Positions 51,596-61,740 of a stretch of DNA of 64,000 bases are shown one piece after another. How positions within the stretch are numbered: position 1 is the stretch's first letter; each line of letters begins with the position of its first letter. The DNA is taken from contig CAVWVB010000001.1 of assembly GCA_963758365.1 (NCBI GenBank), positions 1,116,001 to 1,180,000 on the forward strand, written 5' to 3'. The notes under the pieces were generated by a model. The model made no database searches. It was not told the origin of the DNA and worked only from the letters and a program-made list of their open reading frames with translations. The translations under genes and the position numbers were made by a program. Source of the DNA: Dokdonella_A sp963758365. GTDB lineage: Bacteria; Pseudomonadota; Gammaproteobacteria; Xanthomonadales; Rhodanobacteraceae.

Positions 51596-52273
51596 ATGAT
51601 CGTCCTCAGCGCAACCGCCATTGCCAAGACCTATCAGGAAGGCCGCCTGCGCACGGAAGTGCTGCGTGACGTCAACCTCAGCGTGAGCCGGGGTGAGAGC
51701 GTCGCGATCGTCGGCGCGTCCGGTACCGGCAAGAGCACGCTGCTGCATATCCTCGGTGGCCTCGACGCACCGAGCGCAGGCAACGTCGTGGTCGAGGGCC
51801 GGGCGATGTCGGACCTTTCCGACCGCGCGCGCGGCGAGCTGCGCAATCGCTCGCTCGGATTCGTCTACCAGTTCCACCACCTGCTGCCCGAATTCACCGC
51901 GGTGGAGAACGTCGCGATGCCCCTGTTGATCCGTGGCGTCGCGATTGCCGGGGCGCGCGATCTCGCGGTAGCCCTGCTCGAGCGGGTCGGCCTCGGTGCG
52001 CGGCTCGAACACAAGCCGGGCGAGCTGTCTGGCGGCGAGCGCCAGCGCTGCGCGGTCGCGCGCGCACTCGTCACGCGCCCGGCCTGCGTGCTCGGCGACG
52101 AGCCGACCGGCAACCTCGACGAACGCAACGCGGCACAGGTCTACGAGCTGATGCTCGAACTCAACCGGGAAATCGGTACCGCACTGATTCTGGTCACTCA
52201 CGATTCGCGCCTCGCGGCACGTGCGGGACGCGTGCTCGAGCTGTCCGCGGGCACGCTGCACGGATCCGGCTAG
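51596..52273 (+). CDS. lolD: Lipoprotein-releasing system ATP-binding protein
   Basis: The 225-residue ABC ATPase partner of LolC. Walker A is VGASGTGKSTLLHILGG, the signature LSGGERQRCAVARALV, Walker B VLGDEPTGNLDE, and the switch histidine is in LILVTHDSRLA. The Lol-specific YQFHHLLPEFTAVENVAMPLL is present. It starts with ATG at the end of the intergenic hairpin region. Confidence 0.96.
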   Translation: MIVLSATAIAKTYQEGRLRTEVLRDVNLSVSRGESVAIVGASGTGKSTLLHILGGLDAPSAGNVVVEGRAMSDLSDRARGELRNRSLGFVYQFHHLLPEFTAVENVAMPLLIRGVAIAGARDLAVALLERVGLGARLEHKPGELSGGERQRCAVARALVTRPACVLGDEPTGNLDERNAAQVYELMLELNREIGTALILVTHDSRLAARAGRVLELSAGTLHGSG

Positions 52274-52499
52274 CCGACTGCCACGTTCATTGGAGGTTGA
52301 TCGCGCGTAGACGGGGGTCGGCGCCGGTCAGGGAGAAGACAGCGCAGTCCATCGCGCGAATGCGAGGCCAGGAGCGGGCCCGCGAGAGCGAGGAGATACT
52401 CGCGAAGCGGGCACGGTGCAGTCCGCCAGGCGCCGCCGCGGGTGACTGCGCAAGGGGGCGGCCGCGGCTCGCGAGCCGGTGCAGGTGGCAGGGAGCACG

Positions 52500-54830
52500 A
52501 TGCGCAGGAAAGCGCCCGCACGACCGGTTGGAACCACGATCTTCAGTATCGCGGGCGCGCTCGCGATGCTGCTCGGCGTGCTCGCGGTACACGTCCTGTC
52601 GGGCTTGCCGCCGCGCTGGCTCGATGGCGCGGTCGGCGGCACCGGACTGCTCGCGCTGTCGCAGCCCCGCCTGCGCCTGGCCGGCTGTCTGCTATGCGGA
52701 TTTGCATGGTGCGCGCTGCGTGCGGACCTGGCCTTGCAGGAGCGCCTGCCGCGCACCCTCGAGGGGCGCGATTTCGATGTTGTCGGCGTCGTCGACAACC
52801 TGCCCGCGACGCGTGCCGATGCCACGCGCTTCGTGCTGCGCATCGAACGGGCCACGCTCGACGGTGCACCGGTCGCGCTTGCGGGCCGCGCGCGCCTGTC
52901 CTGGTACGGCGCGCCGCAGACGATCGAACCCTGCAGTCGCTGGCGGCTGCGGGTGCGCCTGAAGCGCCCCCGCGGACTGGTCAATCGCGGCGGCTTCGAT
53001 ACGGAGCGGCAGGCCCTCGAGCGCGGCATCGTCGCGACCGGCTACGTGCGTGAAGCCGGAGCGAGTCGCCGCATCGGCACGCCGCCGTGCATCGATCGGA
53101 TGCGCGATGCGCTCTCGCGTGGCATCGGCGCGCGCGTGGCCGATCCGCGCGACGCCGCCTTGCTGCGCGCGCTCGCGGTCGGCGACACGCGCGGATTCGA
53201 CGCGCAGACCTGGGATGTCACGCGCGCGAACGGGGTTTCGCACCTGGTCGCGATCTCCGGATTCCATGTCGGAATCGCCGCCGCATTCGGTGCGCTGCTG
53301 GTGCGCGCGGCATGGTGGCTGTGGCCCGCGTTGGGCGCGCGCCTCGCATTTCCGATTGCGCAGGCGCCCGCCGCGTTCGCCGCGGCGCTGGTCTACGGCG
53401 TGCTGGCCGGGGCCAGCCTGCCCACCGTGCGCGCGGTGGTGATGATCGCGGTGCTGGTCCTGAGTCGCCTCGGACGCCGCGCGCAGGGCGGGCTGCAGTC
53501 GCTGGCGCTGGCGTTGCTCGCAATTCTGGCCGGCGATCCGCTGGCGACGCTTTCGGCCGGATTCTGGCTGTCGTTCGCAGGTGTCGCATTCCTCGGCCTG
53601 TGTCTGGACCGCGAGCGCGGGCTGTACGCATTCGTGTGCCGTCTCGGCACCGCGCAACTGGCGATGAGCGTGTCGCTGTTGCCGCTCACGGTCTGGTTCT
53701 TCGGCCAGGCCTCGGCCATCGGCGCGCTGTCCAATCTGCTGGCCCTGCCGCTGGTCAGCTTCGTGATCGTGCCGCTGTGCCTGCTCGGAATCCTTGCGCT
53801 CGCGGGCGCGCCGGCGCTTGCAAGCCCGCTGTTGATGGCCGCGGGCGGGCTCGCCCACGCATTGTGGTGGCTGCTCGGACACATCGCGGATTGGCCCGGA
53901 GCACACTGGTATCTGCCACAGGCGGCACCGTGGGCGTTCGCGCTCGCGACTGTCGGTGCGCTGTGGATGCTTCTGCCGCGCGGCGTGCCGCTACGGTTGC
54001 TCGGCGTACTGCTGTTCCTGCCGTTGCTGCGGCCGGATCGACCGCCACCCGCGCCCGGCGCGTTCGAGGCGACCGTGATCGATGTAGGCCAGGGCCTGGC
54101 CGTGCTCGTGCGCACGCATGCACACGTCCTGCTGTTCGACGCGGGTGCCCGCTATCCGTCCGGATTCGATCTCGGCGAAGCCGCAGTGCTGCCGACGATG
54201 CGTGCGCTCGGAGTCGGGCGCCTCGACCTGCTCGTGATCAGCCATGGCGACAACGACCACGCGGGTGGCGCGCGCGCGGTGCTGCGAGCCTTTCCCGATA
54301 CCGAACGGTTGAGTGGCGAACCCGCGCGCATGGACTTCGCAGCCGATCAGTGCGAACGCGGCCAGACCCGGGAATGGGACGGCGTTCGTCTGCGCATGCT
54401 CAGCCCGGACGCGGATGCGCAGGCCACGGTCTCCACTGGCAACGATCGCAGCTGCGTGCTGCTCGTCGAAGGGCGGGCCGGGCGATTGCTGCTGACCGGA
54501 GACATCAGCCGCAAGGTCGAGCCCGACGTCGCCGCGCGTCTCGCCCGTGACAAGCCGCTGGTCCTCCTGGTGCCCCATCATGGCAGCAGGAGTTCCTCCA
54601 GCGCGGCGTTCCTGCAGCGGCTCGAGCCTGCCCAGGCCGTGGTGTCCGCGGGCTGGCGAAGCCGCTTCGGACATCCCCATCCACTGGTCGTGCAGCGGTA
54701 TGCGCAGGCGGGCATCCCGCTGCTGAACACCGCCGCGCGCGGCGCCCTGAGTATCGAGTTCCCGGCCGATGCGGCGCCGCGCGGCGCAATCGGGGAACGC
54801 GGGCGCGACCGTCCCTACTGGCGTGAGTGA
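52500..54830 (+). CDS. comEC: DNA internalization competence protein ComEC/Rec2
   Basis: A 776-residue polytopic membrane protein that moves single-stranded DNA across the inner membrane. An N-terminal DUF4131-like part is followed by the Competence domain with many helices (about 220-500; HLVAISGFHVGIAAAFGALL, LPTVRAVVMIAVLVLSRL). A C-terminal metallo-beta-lactamase-like domain has VIDVGQGLAVLVRT, LLVISHGDNDHAGGARAVL and LLVPHHGSRSSSS. GGGAG precedes the ATG. It suggests natural transformability. It lies between lolD and exbB, the standard xanthomonad order. Confidence 0.94.
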   Translation: MRRKAPARPVGTTIFSIAGALAMLLGVLAVHVLSGLPPRWLDGAVGGTGLLALSQPRLRLAGCLLCGFAWCALRADLALQERLPRTLEGRDFDVVGVVDNLPATRADATRFVLRIERATLDGAPVALAGRARLSWYGAPQTIEPCSRWRLRVRLKRPRGLVNRGGFDTERQALERGIVATGYVREAGASRRIGTPPCIDRMRDALSRGIGARVADPRDAALLRALAVGDTRGFDAQTWDVTRANGVSHLVAISGFHVGIAAAFGALLVRAAWWLWPALGARLAFPIAQAPAAFAAALVYGVLAGASLPTVRAVVMIAVLVLSRLGRRAQGGLQSLALALLAILAGDPLATLSAGFWLSFAGVAFLGLCLDRERGLYAFVCRLGTAQLAMSVSLLPLTVWFFGQASAIGALSNLLALPLVSFVIVPLCLLGILALAGAPALASPLLMAAGGLAHALWWLLGHIADWPGAHWYLPQAAPWAFALATVGALWMLLPRGVPLRLLGVLLFLPLLRPDRPPPAPGAFEATVIDVGQGLAVLVRTHAHVLLFDAGARYPSGFDLGEAAVLPTMRALGVGRLDLLVISHGDNDHAGGARAVLRAFPDTERLSGEPARMDFAADQCERGQTREWDGVRLRMLSPDADAQATVSTGNDRSCVLLVEGRAGRLLLTGDISRKVEPDVAARLARDKPLVLLVPHHGSRSSSSAAFLQRLEPAQAVVSAGWRSRFGHPHPLVVQRYAQAGIPLLNTAARGALSIEFPADAAPRGAIGERGRDRPYWRE

Positions 54831-54919
54831 CCCTGCGTTGCCTGTGCAATGCGTCGCATAGTCCGCAGCAGCCACGCTGCTATCATGCGCGCTGCCTGTA
54901 GTACAACCAAGGTGGATAC

Positions 54920-55582
54920 GTGCTTGAACTCCTGATGGCCGGTAGCTGGGCGATGTTGCCGATCCTGCTGTGCTCGGCGATAGCGCTGGCGATCATCCTC
55001 GAACGATTCTGGACCTTGCGTCGCAAGGTGGTCGTGCCGCCCGGACTCGGGGACGAAGTGCGCGAATGGGCGCGCATGCGCAAGCTGGATCCGGAGCATC
55101 TGAACGCGCTGCGCGCGAACTCGCCGCTCGGCGAACTGCTGGCCGCTGCATTGAGCGTGCGCAATCGTCCGCGCGAGATCATCAAGGAACGCGTCGAGGA
55201 TACGGGTCGTCATGTCGTGCATCGGCTCGAACGCTTCCTCAACACGCTCGGAACGATCGCGCTCGTCTCGCCGCTGCTCGGCCTGCTCGGCACCGTGTTC
55301 GGCCTGATCACGATGTTCTTTGCGGTGATGGTCAGTGGTGTCGGCGATCCGCTGAAGATGGCAGGCGGCATCGGAGAAGCGCTGGTTTGCACGGCAGCCG
55401 GCTTGTGCGTGGCGATTCCGGCCTATGCGTTCCACCGCTATTTCCGCGGTCGCGTCGGTGATCTGGTCATCGAGATGGAGCGCCAGGTGTTCCTGCTCAC
55501 CGACGAATTGACCGCGACCGGCGACAGCGCGGCGACGCCCGTGGCACCTCCGGTGCGTGTGGCACGCGCCGCAACCAGCTAG
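54920..55582 (+). CDS. exbB: MotA/TolQ/ExbB proton channel family protein
   Basis: A 220-residue inner-membrane protein with one N-terminal helix (about 8-28) and two later helices containing ALVSPLLGLLGTVFGLITMFF and GGIGEALVCTAAGLCVAIPAYAF, the proton-channel core. It starts with GTG after AAGGTGG. With the ExbD-like gene eight bases downstream it forms an ion-powered motor subunit pair; the partner TonB/TolA is not in the window. Confidence 0.92.
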   Translation: MLELLMAGSWAMLPILLCSAIALAIILERFWTLRRKVVVPPGLGDEVREWARMRKLDPEHLNALRANSPLGELLAAALSVRNRPREIIKERVEDTGRHVVHRLERFLNTLGTIALVSPLLGLLGTVFGLITMFFAVMVSGVGDPLKMAGGIGEALVCTAAGLCVAIPAYAFHRYFRGRVGDLVIEMERQVFLLTDELTATGDSAATPVAPPVRVARAATS

Positions 55583-55590
55583 GCTCGCGC

Positions 55591-56022
55591 ATGCGCATCG
55601 CTTCGGCTCGCCGCGAGGACGACTTCGAGATCAACGTGATCTCGCTTATCGACGTGCTGCTCACCCTGCTCATGTTCTTCGTGTTGACCACGACGTTCGT
55701 GCAGCAGTCGCGACTCAAGGTGAGTCTGCCGCAGGCCGAAACCAGCGATCAGACCGAACAGCCCGACGCGCTGGTCGTGCTGATCGACCGCGATGGGCGC
55801 TACTTCATCGACAACAACGAGGTGCTCAATCCCGGTCTCGAGTCGCTCAAGGAGGCGATCGCGCGGTTTGCGGGCGCGGACCGGGAACATCCGGTCATGC
55901 TGCGCGCCGATGCGATGACACCGCACCAGGCCGTCGTGACCGCGATGGACGCGCTCGGCGAACTTGGTTTCACGCGCCTGTCCATCGCGACCACGCAGGT
56001 GCAGCCAGCGGGCGCGAAGTGA
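55591..56022 (+). CDS. exbD: ExbD/TolR family biopolymer transport protein
   Basis: A 143-residue single-helix protein: FEINVISLIDVLLTLLMFFVLTT carries the functional aspartate of the family near the start of the helix. A periplasmic domain follows (about 35-143). The stop overlaps the msbA GTG start, so exbB-exbD-msbA-lpxK form one operon. Confidence 0.94.
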   Translation: MRIASARREDDFEINVISLIDVLLTLLMFFVLTTTFVQQSRLKVSLPQAETSDQTEQPDALVVLIDRDGRYFIDNNEVLNPGLESLKEAIARFAGADREHPVMLRADAMTPHQAVVTAMDALGELGFTRLSIATTQVQPAGAK

Positions 56023-57800
56023 GCGCTGCGCAAGCACCGTTGCGTTCCGGTCTGGCGGTCTATGCCAGGCTGCTCGGTTACACGCGGCGCTACTGGCCGC
56101 TCGCGGTGCTCGCGGTGCTCGCGATGATCGTCGACGCGGCCTGCATGGGTCTGTTCGCGGGCATCATCAAGCCGATGCTCGACAACCTGTTCATCGCGCG
56201 CGATCCGGCCAGCATCCTGTGGATGCCGATCATCATCGTCGCCATCTTCCTGGTGCGCAGCATCGCGATCTACGTGACCGACTACGGCACCGCCTACATC
56301 GGACGCGGCGTCGTGCAGCAGTTGCGCCAGCAGGTGTTCGATCACTACCTGCGACTGCCCAGCGCATTCTTCGATCGCGAATCGTCGGGGCACCAGATCG
56401 CGCGCATCACCTACAGCTCCGAGCAGGTGGCGCAGGCTTCGACGGATGCGCTCAAGAGTGCGGTCGTCGATGGCCTGAGCGTCGTGTTCTACGTCGTGGT
56501 GATGCTGCGGGCGAGCGTGCAGCTGACGCTTGCGCTGCTGGTCATGGTGCCGCTTGTGGGCTTGCTGGTCCTGTACGTCGGTCGCCGTTACCGCCGTATC
56601 AGTCACCGCATCCAGGGCTCGATGGGCACGGTCACCGGCGTCGTCGAGGAGGTCGTCGGCGCGAACCGGGAAGTGAAGGTGTTCGGCGGCCAGGCCTACG
56701 AATCGACGCGATTCCGGGCCGTCGCGGAGGAGACCCGGCGCCTCGGCGTGAAGGTCGCCTCGACGAACGGACTGGCCAGCGCGTTCGTGCAACTGATCGC
56801 CGCGGTGTCGCTGGCGCTGATCATCTACTTCGCGACACGCCCGGCGATGATCACGACGCTTTCGCCGGGTGCGTTCGCCTCGCTGATCCTTGCGATGGGC
56901 GGCATCCTGCCGTCTCTCAAGCGGCTTACGACCGTGCAGGCGAATCTGCAGCGCGGCCTCGCCGCGGCCGAGGAGATCTTCGCGCTGGTGGACCTGCCGG
57001 GGGAACGCGACGAAGGACGCATCGAACTCGTGGACTGCCAGGGCGAGATCGAATTCCAGAACGCCCAGATGTCGTATCCGGACACGTCGATTCCGGCCCT
57101 GCGTGGAGTGAGCCTCAAGTGTCGGCGTGGCAGCGTGACCGCGCTGGTCGGCCGGTCGGGCAGTGGCAAATCGACCCTCGCGAGCCTGGTTCCGCGGTTC
57201 CTCGAGCCGTCGGCCGGGCGCGTCCTGCTCGATGGCCGGCCGCTCGCGGACTACACCCTGGCGAGCCTGCGCCGGCAGATCGCCTGGGTCGGACAGAACG
57301 TGACCCTGTTCGACGACAGCATCGCGCGCAACATTGCGTACGGCGCGCTGGTTGACGCGAGCGAGGCGGAGATCCTCGCTGCAGCGGAGGCTGCCAACGC
57401 GATGGAATTCGTGCGCCGGCTGCCTGCGGGCCTCGACAGTCGCGTCGGCGAAGGCGGCGCGCTGCTCTCGGGCGGCCAGCGCCAGCGGATCGCGATCGCG
57501 CGCGCCTTGCTCAAGGATGCGCCGATCCTGATTCTCGACGAGGCCACCAGTGCGCTCGACAGCCATTCCGAGCGTCTGATCCAGGATGCCCTGCGGCGCC
57601 TGATGCGCGAGCGCACCGTGCTCGTGATCGCACATCGACTGTCCACGATCGAACATGCGGATCGCATCGTCGTGCTCGATCATGGGCGTATCGTCGAGCA
57701 CGGTTCGCACGCGGAATTGCTGGCCCGGGACGGGCCCTATGCGGCCCTGCATCGCCTGCAGTTCGAGGATGGTGCGCTCGTGAGCGTTGCTGCGGACTGA
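56019..57800 (+). CDS. msbA: Lipid A export ABC transporter (MsbA)
   Basis: A 593-residue half-transporter that flips lipid A-core across the inner membrane. Six transmembrane helices (about 20-310) are followed by the ATPase: Walker A LVGRSGSGKSTLASLV, signature LLSGGQRQRIAIARALLKD, Walker B ILILDEATSALDSHSE, and the H-loop IAHRLSTIEHAD. It starts with GTG overlapping exbD. lpxK follows immediately, the near-universal msbA-lpxK pair. Confidence 0.96.
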   Translation: MSAAQAPLRSGLAVYARLLGYTRRYWPLAVLAVLAMIVDAACMGLFAGIIKPMLDNLFIARDPASILWMPIIIVAIFLVRSIAIYVTDYGTAYIGRGVVQQLRQQVFDHYLRLPSAFFDRESSGHQIARITYSSEQVAQASTDALKSAVVDGLSVVFYVVVMLRASVQLTLALLVMVPLVGLLVLYVGRRYRRISHRIQGSMGTVTGVVEEVVGANREVKVFGGQAYESTRFRAVAEETRRLGVKVASTNGLASAFVQLIAAVSLALIIYFATRPAMITTLSPGAFASLILAMGGILPSLKRLTTVQANLQRGLAAAEEIFALVDLPGERDEGRIELVDCQGEIEFQNAQMSYPDTSIPALRGVSLKCRRGSVTALVGRSGSGKSTLASLVPRFLEPSAGRVLLDGRPLADYTLASLRRQIAWVGQNVTLFDDSIARNIAYGALVDASEAEILAAAEAANAMEFVRRLPAGLDSRVGEGGALLSGGQRQRIAIARALLKDAPILILDEATSALDSHSERLIQDALRRLMRERTVLVIAHRLSTIEHADRIVVLDHGRIVEHGSHAELLARDGPYAALHRLQFEDGALVSVAAD

Positions 57801-57801
57801 G

Positions 57802-58785
57802 ATGAACAGTTTCGCAATGCGCATCGCGCAGGTCTGGTATGCGGGTGCACGGGTGCCGTGGTGGCTCGCGGTGCTCGTTCCTGTCTACCGCGCGCTGCGC
57901 GCGCTGCACGTCGCGCCCTATCGCTTTGGATGGCGGACGCCGACCCGGATCGCGGTGCCGGTCGTCGTGGTCGGCAACCTCACCGTCGGCGGCAGCGGCA
58001 AGACGCCGCTCGTAATTGCTTTGGTCGAGGCCCTGCGCGCGCGCGGCCGCCGACCCGGCGTGGTCAGCCGCGGACATGGCGGCACGCAGCGCCGCGCCTT
58101 GCTGCTCGACGAGGTGCCGCTACCCGCGCAGGTCGGCGACGAACCGTGCCTGATCCGGCGTCGTACCGGTGTCCCGGTCGCGGTCGGCCGCGATCGCGCG
58201 CGGGCTGCCGCGCTCCTGCTCGAGCGCGCTGTCGACGTGGTGATTTCCGACGATGGCCTGCAGAATCCGGGTTTCGGGCGTGACATCGCAATCTGCGTGA
58301 TCGATGGTCAGCGTCGTTTCGGAAACGGACGTCTGCTGCCGGCCGGCCCCCTGCGCGAGCCGCAGTCGCGTCTGCCGGATTTCGAATTTCGGGTCTGCAA
58401 CGGGGGTGCCGCGCAGGACGGCGAGACCCCGATGCGCCTGGCCGGCGAGGTCGCGGTGGCAATCGACCGCAGTGCGCAGTCGCGACCACTCGAGGCGTTT
58501 GCGGGCCAACGCGTGCATGCGGTCGCCGGGATCGGCAATCCTCAGCGGTTTTTCATCGCTCTGCGTGCGCACGGCATCGAGGTCGCGGCGCATGCGTTCG
58601 CGGATCATCATGCATTCGCGCCATCCGACCTGGAGTTCGGCGACGGCCTGCCGGTCCTCATGACCGAGAAGGACGCGATCAAGTGCATGGACTTCGGGAT
58701 GCCCGGACTGTGGTGCGTTCCGGTGCGGGCGGAGTTGCCTCAGGCGTTTCTCGAGCAACTCATGGCGCGTCTCGATCGCGCCTGA
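57802..58785 (+). CDS. lpxK: Tetraacyldisaccharide 4'-kinase
   Basis: The 327-residue enzyme that phosphorylates the lipid A precursor at the inner membrane. The P-loop is VVGNLTVGGSGKTPLVIAL (about 55-73). PGVVSRGHGG, VPVAVGRDRARAA, DVVISDDGLQN and DGQRRFGNGRLLPAGPLRE are family marks. The ATG begins one base after the msbA stop. In many relatives kdsB follows lpxK; here a P-type ATPase does. Confidence 0.95.
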   Translation: MNSFAMRIAQVWYAGARVPWWLAVLVPVYRALRALHVAPYRFGWRTPTRIAVPVVVVGNLTVGGSGKTPLVIALVEALRARGRRPGVVSRGHGGTQRRALLLDEVPLPAQVGDEPCLIRRRTGVPVAVGRDRARAAALLLERAVDVVISDDGLQNPGFGRDIAICVIDGQRRFGNGRLLPAGPLREPQSRLPDFEFRVCNGGAAQDGETPMRLAGEVAVAIDRSAQSRPLEAFAGQRVHAVAGIGNPQRFFIALRAHGIEVAAHAFADHHAFAPSDLEFGDGLPVLMTEKDAIKCMDFGMPGLWCVPVRAELPQAFLEQLMARLDRA

Positions 58786-58949
58786 AAGCTCATCGAAAGC
58801 CGCGCCGATCACGATGCGCGCGGCCGTGCATGGCGCCCGGTTCTGGCCGCCCCTGTGAATCGGCGGTGGCCGATGCGGGCAGCGCGCGGCCGCCCGGCCG
58901 CAGCGGTCCGGATCCGCAACGCCGCGCGGACCATGCAACGGGAGGAGTC

Positions 58950-61637
58950 GTGATCAGGTTCAGCCTTCTCTCCGCAATGATGGCGACCGCGGTGCGCACG
59001 GATCCTGCGCGACGCGACAATCCGCCGCCCCGCGGCCTGCTCGAATTCGCCCTGACCGGAACGGCCGATGCGCTGACCCTGCTTGGCGTCAGCGGCGATG
59101 GTCTGGCGGCGTCCGAGGTCGCCGCGCGGATCGCGGAATTCGGGCCGAACATCGTCGCGCAGGAGGCCAGGCGATCGTTTCCAGCCGAAATTGCGCACCG
59201 ATTTTTTACCAATCCGATCAATATATTGCTGGCGATTCTTGCAGTCGTTTCCTGGCTTGGCGACGACGCGGTCGGGGCGTTGATCATGCTCGCGATGGTG
59301 TTCATGGCCGTGTTCCTGTCCTATTTTCAGGAAGCACGCACCGGGCGTGCGATCGAGCAGTTGCGCAGCCTGGTCAGCAACACCGCGACCGCGCGACGCG
59401 TACCGCAACCGCCGGAAACCGGCGACGCGGGCGACGCGGTCGTGGTGCCTGTTGCACGCAAGACCGAAGTGCCGATCGAGGATCTCGTGCCGGGCGATGT
59501 CGTGCATCTGTCGGCCGGTGACATGATTCCCGCGGACCTGCGCCTGCTCACCGCGAAGGATCTGTTCGTCAACCAGTCCGCACTGACCGGCGAATCGATG
59601 CCGGTCGAGAAATTCGCGGGGATCGAAGCCGCTGCGCAAGTGCCGCTCGAGGCGCGCAACCTGTGCTTCATGGGCAGCAACGTGATCAGTGGCAGCGCCA
59701 CCGGCCTGCTCGTTGCGACCGGCGCACGCACCTATTTTGGCGCGCTCGCCGGATCACTCGCGGGGCTTCGCGCGCCGACCAGTTTCGACCGCGGCGTGCA
59801 GCGCTTCGCATGGCTGATGATCCGGTTCATGGCGGTCATGGTGCCGCTCGTGTTCCTGCTCAACGGCTTGATCAAGGGCGCCTGGCTCGACGCGTTCATG
59901 TTTGCGGTAGCAGTTGCGGTCGGCCTCACGCCCGAGATGCTGCCGATGATCGTGACGATCAATCTCGCCAAGGGCGCGATGGCGATGGCGAAGAAGGATG
60001 TCGTCGTCAAGCGTCTCAACGCGATCCAGAATTTCGGTGCGATTGACGTGTTGTGCACCGACAAGACCGGCACCCTGACCCAGGACAAGGTGATCCTGCA
60101 GCGACACGTCGACATCAGCGGCGTCGAGGACGAACGCGTGCTCGAGTTCGCGTGGTTGAACAGCCACCATCAGACCGGTCTCAAGAACCTGCTCGATCTG
60201 GCCGTACTCGAACGCGTGGACGAAGCGGTGCTCGCACGCCTGCAGTCCGAATACTCGATGGTCGACGAGGTGCCGTTCGATTTTTCCCGCAGGCGCATGT
60301 CGGTGATCGTGAGGGACCGCGGCGGCCGGCACTTCCTGATCGCCAAGGGCGCGGTCGCCGAAACGCTCGGCATCTGTTCGGCCCTGCACGCGGCCGGCGG
60401 CGACCAGGCAGTGTCGGAGGATGCGCTCGATGCGGTGCGCGAGGTCGCGCGCGAGATGAACGACGATGGTTTCCGGGTGATCGCGGTCGGCGTACGCGAG
60501 ATCGAGCCGAAGGCCGCGTATTCCTTGATCGACGAGGTCGATCTGACCCTGATGGGCTTCATCGCGTTCCTCGATCCGCCCAAGGACAGCGCGGCGGATG
60601 CGATCAAGGCCCTGAACGGCAACGGCATCGCGGTGAAGATCCTGACCGGAGACAACGATATCGTCACGCGCAACGTCTGCCGTCAAGTCGATTTCGAAGT
60701 CGACAGGTATCTCGCCGGCCCCCAGGTCGAGGCGATGAGCGATCACGAGCTGACCGTGGCGACACGCGACACGCAGGTCTTCGCGCGCCTCAATCCTGCG
60801 CAGAAGGTGCGCGTGATCGAGGCCCTGCACCGCGACGGGCATGTCGTCGGCTTCATGGGCGACGGCATCAACGATGGGCCGGCGCTGCGCGCCGCCGATG
60901 TCGGCATTTCCGTCGACACCGCGGTCGACATCGCCAAGGAGGCGGCCGACATCATCCTGCTCGAGAAGAGCCTGATGGTGCTCGAGGAGGGCGTTCTCGA
61001 GGGGCGCAAGGTGTTCGGCAACATCCTCAAGTACATCAAGATGACCGCGAGCTCGAATTTTGGAAACATGTTCAGCGTACTCGGCGCGAGCGTGTTCCTG
61101 CCGTTCCTGCCGATGGCGGCGGTGCAGATCCTGCTCAACAATCTGCTTTACGACTTCTCGCAGACTTCGGTAGCGAGCGACGAGGTCGATCCGGAGTACC
61201 TGGCGCGGCCGCGCCAGTGGGACATGCGTTCGATCACGCGGTTCGTGCTCTGCATCGGTCCGATCAGCTCCCTGTTCGACTACGCGACGTTCGCACTGCT
61301 TTGGTTCGTGTTCCGCGCCAACTCGCTCGAACACGTCATGCTGTTCCAGACCGGCTGGTTCGTCGAGTCGCTGCTCTCGCAGACGCTTATAGTGCACGTG
61401 ATCCGCACCGGACGGCTGCCATTTCTCGAAAGCCGCGCGAGCCTGTCCCTGACCCTGACCGGTATCGTGATCTGCGCGGTCGGCGCACTGCTGCCGTATT
61501 CGCCGCTCGCGGCGAAATTCGGGTTTGCACCGCTGCCGGCGCTGTACTGGCTCTACCTTGCGGCGATTCTCGGTGCGTACATGGTCTTGACCCAGGTCGT
61601 GAAGACGCACCTGATCCGTCGCTTCGGATTGCTGTAG
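58950..61637 (+). CDS. mgtA: Magnesium-translocating P-type ATPase (MgtA/MgtB-like)
   Basis: An 895-residue P-IIIB ATPase importing Mg2+. The start is GTG, chosen for the strong GGGAGGAG five bases upstream. Landmarks in order: cytoplasmic N-terminus with GLAASEVAARIAEFGPN, the actuator TGES in ALTGESMPVEKF, the membrane PEM in VGLTPEMLPMIV, the phosphorylated aspartate in LCTDKTGTLTQDKV, VKILTGDND and GFMGDGINDGPALRAAD. At least ten hydrophobic segments are present. The 160-base leader before it could carry Mg2+-responsive control, but I see no clear riboswitch. Confidence 0.94.
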   Translation: MIRFSLLSAMMATAVRTDPARRDNPPPRGLLEFALTGTADALTLLGVSGDGLAASEVAARIAEFGPNIVAQEARRSFPAEIAHRFFTNPINILLAILAVVSWLGDDAVGALIMLAMVFMAVFLSYFQEARTGRAIEQLRSLVSNTATARRVPQPPETGDAGDAVVVPVARKTEVPIEDLVPGDVVHLSAGDMIPADLRLLTAKDLFVNQSALTGESMPVEKFAGIEAAAQVPLEARNLCFMGSNVISGSATGLLVATGARTYFGALAGSLAGLRAPTSFDRGVQRFAWLMIRFMAVMVPLVFLLNGLIKGAWLDAFMFAVAVAVGLTPEMLPMIVTINLAKGAMAMAKKDVVVKRLNAIQNFGAIDVLCTDKTGTLTQDKVILQRHVDISGVEDERVLEFAWLNSHHQTGLKNLLDLAVLERVDEAVLARLQSEYSMVDEVPFDFSRRRMSVIVRDRGGRHFLIAKGAVAETLGICSALHAAGGDQAVSEDALDAVREVAREMNDDGFRVIAVGVREIEPKAAYSLIDEVDLTLMGFIAFLDPPKDSAADAIKALNGNGIAVKILTGDNDIVTRNVCRQVDFEVDRYLAGPQVEAMSDHELTVATRDTQVFARLNPAQKVRVIEALHRDGHVVGFMGDGINDGPALRAADVGISVDTAVDIAKEAADIILLEKSLMVLEEGVLEGRKVFGNILKYIKMTASSNFGNMFSVLGASVFLPFLPMAAVQILLNNLLYDFSQTSVASDEVDPEYLARPRQWDMRSITRFVLCIGPISSLFDYATFALLWFVFRANSLEHVMLFQTGWFVESLLSQTLIVHVIRTGRLPFLESRASLSLTLTGIVICAVGALLPYSPLAAKFGFAPLPALYWLYLAAILGAYMVLTQVVKTHLIRRFGLL

Positions 61638-61740
61638 GGCGGCCCTGAACGCATTGCGTGGTTGACAGCGGCGCGGACGACCGCATCTGGTAGCGTTCCG
61701 CCGTTTCACGATCTGAGACGCCAACGCGCAGAATACGCGG

